Source of the DNA: an uncultured bacterium
Lineage (GTDB): Bacteria; Bacillota_A; Clostridia; Oscillospirales; Oscillospiraceae
Reading direction: 5' to 3'
Assembly: GCA_945917385.1 (NCBI GenBank)
Contig: CAMEHJ010000066.1
Span: forward strand, 1 to 6,562
DNA length: 6,562 nucleotides
Below, in pieces: positions 5,661-6,562 of this stretch. Below the pieces are notes generated by a model. That model had not been told where the DNA came from. It saw only the letters and a list, made by a program, of their open reading frames with translations, and made no database searches. The position numbers and the translations under genes were made by a program. The first letter of the stretch is position 1. Every line of letters begins with the position of its first letter.

Positions 5661-5813
5661 GCCTGACGGCGCTTCAAGGGCCAACTAATTCTATCAGAAG
5701 CATCGTGGAACTGTGCCGTAACAACTGCGGTAAACAAGCACTTAACAGAACACACTGACTGATGAGCTGTTAAACTGTATCAGGCTCTAACATAATTGGC
5801 TTTTAACATACAC

Positions 5814-5842
5814 ATTATAACGGCTGAATCGCAGATTGTCAA
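5814..5842 (-). promoter_or_regulatory. Perfect-consensus sigma-A promoter of rpsU
   Basis: On the minus strand TTGACA (plus 5837-5842) and TATAAT (plus 5814-5819) are both perfect and separated by exactly 17 bases. The -35 begins three bases after the leuS stop codon. Transcription would start near plus-strand 5807-5809, giving rpsU a leader of about 170 nt. Such a promoter fits a highly expressed ribosomal protein gene. Confidence 0.92.
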
Positions 5843-5844
5843 TA

Positions 5845-6562
5845 TTACTTTTTCGGCTTGAGTATCAAATTTACGATCTTGTTCTTCACGACGATGGTTC
5901 TGACGAGCTCCATGCCCTCCATCTGGCGCTTGATCTTCTCATCCTCGCAGGCGGCGGAGATAATGGTCTCCTCGTCCGCGTCAGCCGCGACGATGATGGT
6001 GCTGCGCAGCTTGCCGTTTACCTGAACCGCCATCTCGCGCTCGGCGTCGTGGGTCTTGGCCTCGTCGTGCTTCGGCCAATCCATCTGCATTGCCATCCTG
6101 CCGTACTTTGCGGCAAAGCCGGTCAGCTCCCACATCTCCTCGACCATGTGCGGCGCAAACGGAGACAGCAAAAGCATCAGATACTCAAGGTCGCCCTTTG
6201 TAACGCCGTTTGCGTAGAAGGAGTTGACCATGGTCATGAGCGCCGCGATAGCGGTGTTCATTTTGAGGGTGTCGATATCCTCGGTGACCTTCTTGATGGT
6301 CTTGTGGATAATGGACTCGTTCTTCGCGGAGACATTCATATCGTCGCTCGCGATGTCCATCAGACCCCAGCAGCGGTCAAGGAAGCGCTTGCAGCCCTTG
6401 ACGGCCTCGTTAGACCAGATAACGGCCTTCTCAAAGTCGCCGATGAACATGATGTAAAGACGCATGGTGTCCGCGCCGTACTGGTTGACGATGTCGTTGG
6501 GATTGACGACGTTGCCGCGGGACTTGGACATCTTGATGCCGCCCTCGCCGAGGATCATGCCG
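5845..6562 (-). CDS. leuS: Leucyl-tRNA synthetase, C-terminal part; 5' end beyond the window
   Basis: Class I aminoacyl-tRNA synthetase that charges tRNA-Leu. Only the last 238 or so residues of a protein of usually about 800 are visible, ending at TAA 5845-5847. Near the right edge is the catalytic signature KMSKS (plus 6520-6534), within [15 protein letters not shown], followed by [15 protein letters not shown] as usual in bacterial LeuRS. The helical anticodon-binding domain follows, with [17 protein letters not shown]. The small C-terminal domain, which contacts the tRNA elbow, begins around [14 protein letters not shown]. The frame is intact to the edge, and the missing 5' part is due to the window. 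No terminator is apparent before the rpsU promoter, so some leuS transcripts may continue into rpsU. Confidence 0.96.
   Translation of the reverse strand, partial: GMILGEGGIKMSKSRGNVVNPNDIVNQYGADTMRLYIMFIGDFEKAVIWSNEAVKGCKRFLDRCWGLMDIASDDMNVSAKNESIIHKTIKKVTEDIDTLKMNTAIAALMTMVNSFYANGVTKGDLEYLMLLLSPFAPHMVEEMWELTGFAAKYGRMAMQMDWPKHDEAKTHDAEREMAVQVNGKLRSTIIVAADADEETIISAACEDEKIKRQMEGMELVRTIVVKNKIVNLILKPKK

Noticed and set aside
5639..5755. 39-residue N-terminal extension of bS21 starting at GTG 5753-5755
   Set aside because: The frame happens to be open, but there is no ribosome binding site and no resemblance to bS21, while the ATG at 5636-5638 follows a ten-base Shine-Dalgarno and gives the standard 61-residue protein.
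1..6562. CRISPR array, insertion sequence, phage, tRNA or defence system
   Set aside because: No direct-repeat/spacer pattern, transposase or integrase, terminal inverted repeats or tRNA cloverleaf was seen. The only tandem repeat is the coding linker in metQ.

Overview
The window looks like chromosomal DNA from a Gram-positive Firmicute, most likely of the Clostridia/Oscillospiraceae kind. The evidence is a lipoprotein-type solute-binding protein, a membrane-anchored class B sortase, strong AAAGGAG-type ribosome binding sites, bS21 of the Firmicute type, C/G-ending codons inside genes, and AT-rich intergenic DNA with consensus sigma-A promoters. The taxon is an inference from protein character, not from a marker search.

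Layout. (1) 3-1304 (+) is the 3' part of an AGCS-family sodium:alanine/amino-acid symporter gene that begins upstream of the window. (2) 1370-4378 (+) is a complete methionine-uptake unit. It has a near-consensus promoter, a 35-codon Met/Cys-rich leader ORF, a perfect inverted-repeat intrinsic terminator, then metN-metI-metQ (ATPase with NIL domain, permease, lipoprotein), and a terminator. (3) 4435-5403 (+) is a single-gene unit for a class B sortase. (4) 5416-5842 (-) is rpsU (bS21), with a perfect TTGACA-17-TATAAT promoter and an unusually long leader. (5) 5845-6562 (-) is the 3' part of leuS, which extends beyond the right edge.

The most interesting element lies between the symporter and metN. 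A short ORF reads 10 Met and 2 Cys codons within a 15-codon stretch and is followed at once by a 16-bp terminator hairpin with a T7 tract. A competing pairing downstream of the Met codons would open the base of that terminator. This is the architecture of ribosome-mediated transcription attenuation, as in trp and his leaders, here apparently sensing charged Met-tRNA (perhaps Cys-tRNA too) to control a methionine ABC importer. I see no S-box (SAM-I) or T-box motif in the leader, the devices usually expected for methionine genes in Firmicutes. I cannot check whether this leader class has been described.

A second structural oddity is upstream of rpsU: a 6-bp inverted repeat places the whole extended Shine-Dalgarno sequence exactly in a hairpin loop next to the start codon. 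The other genes are ordinary members of well-known families.
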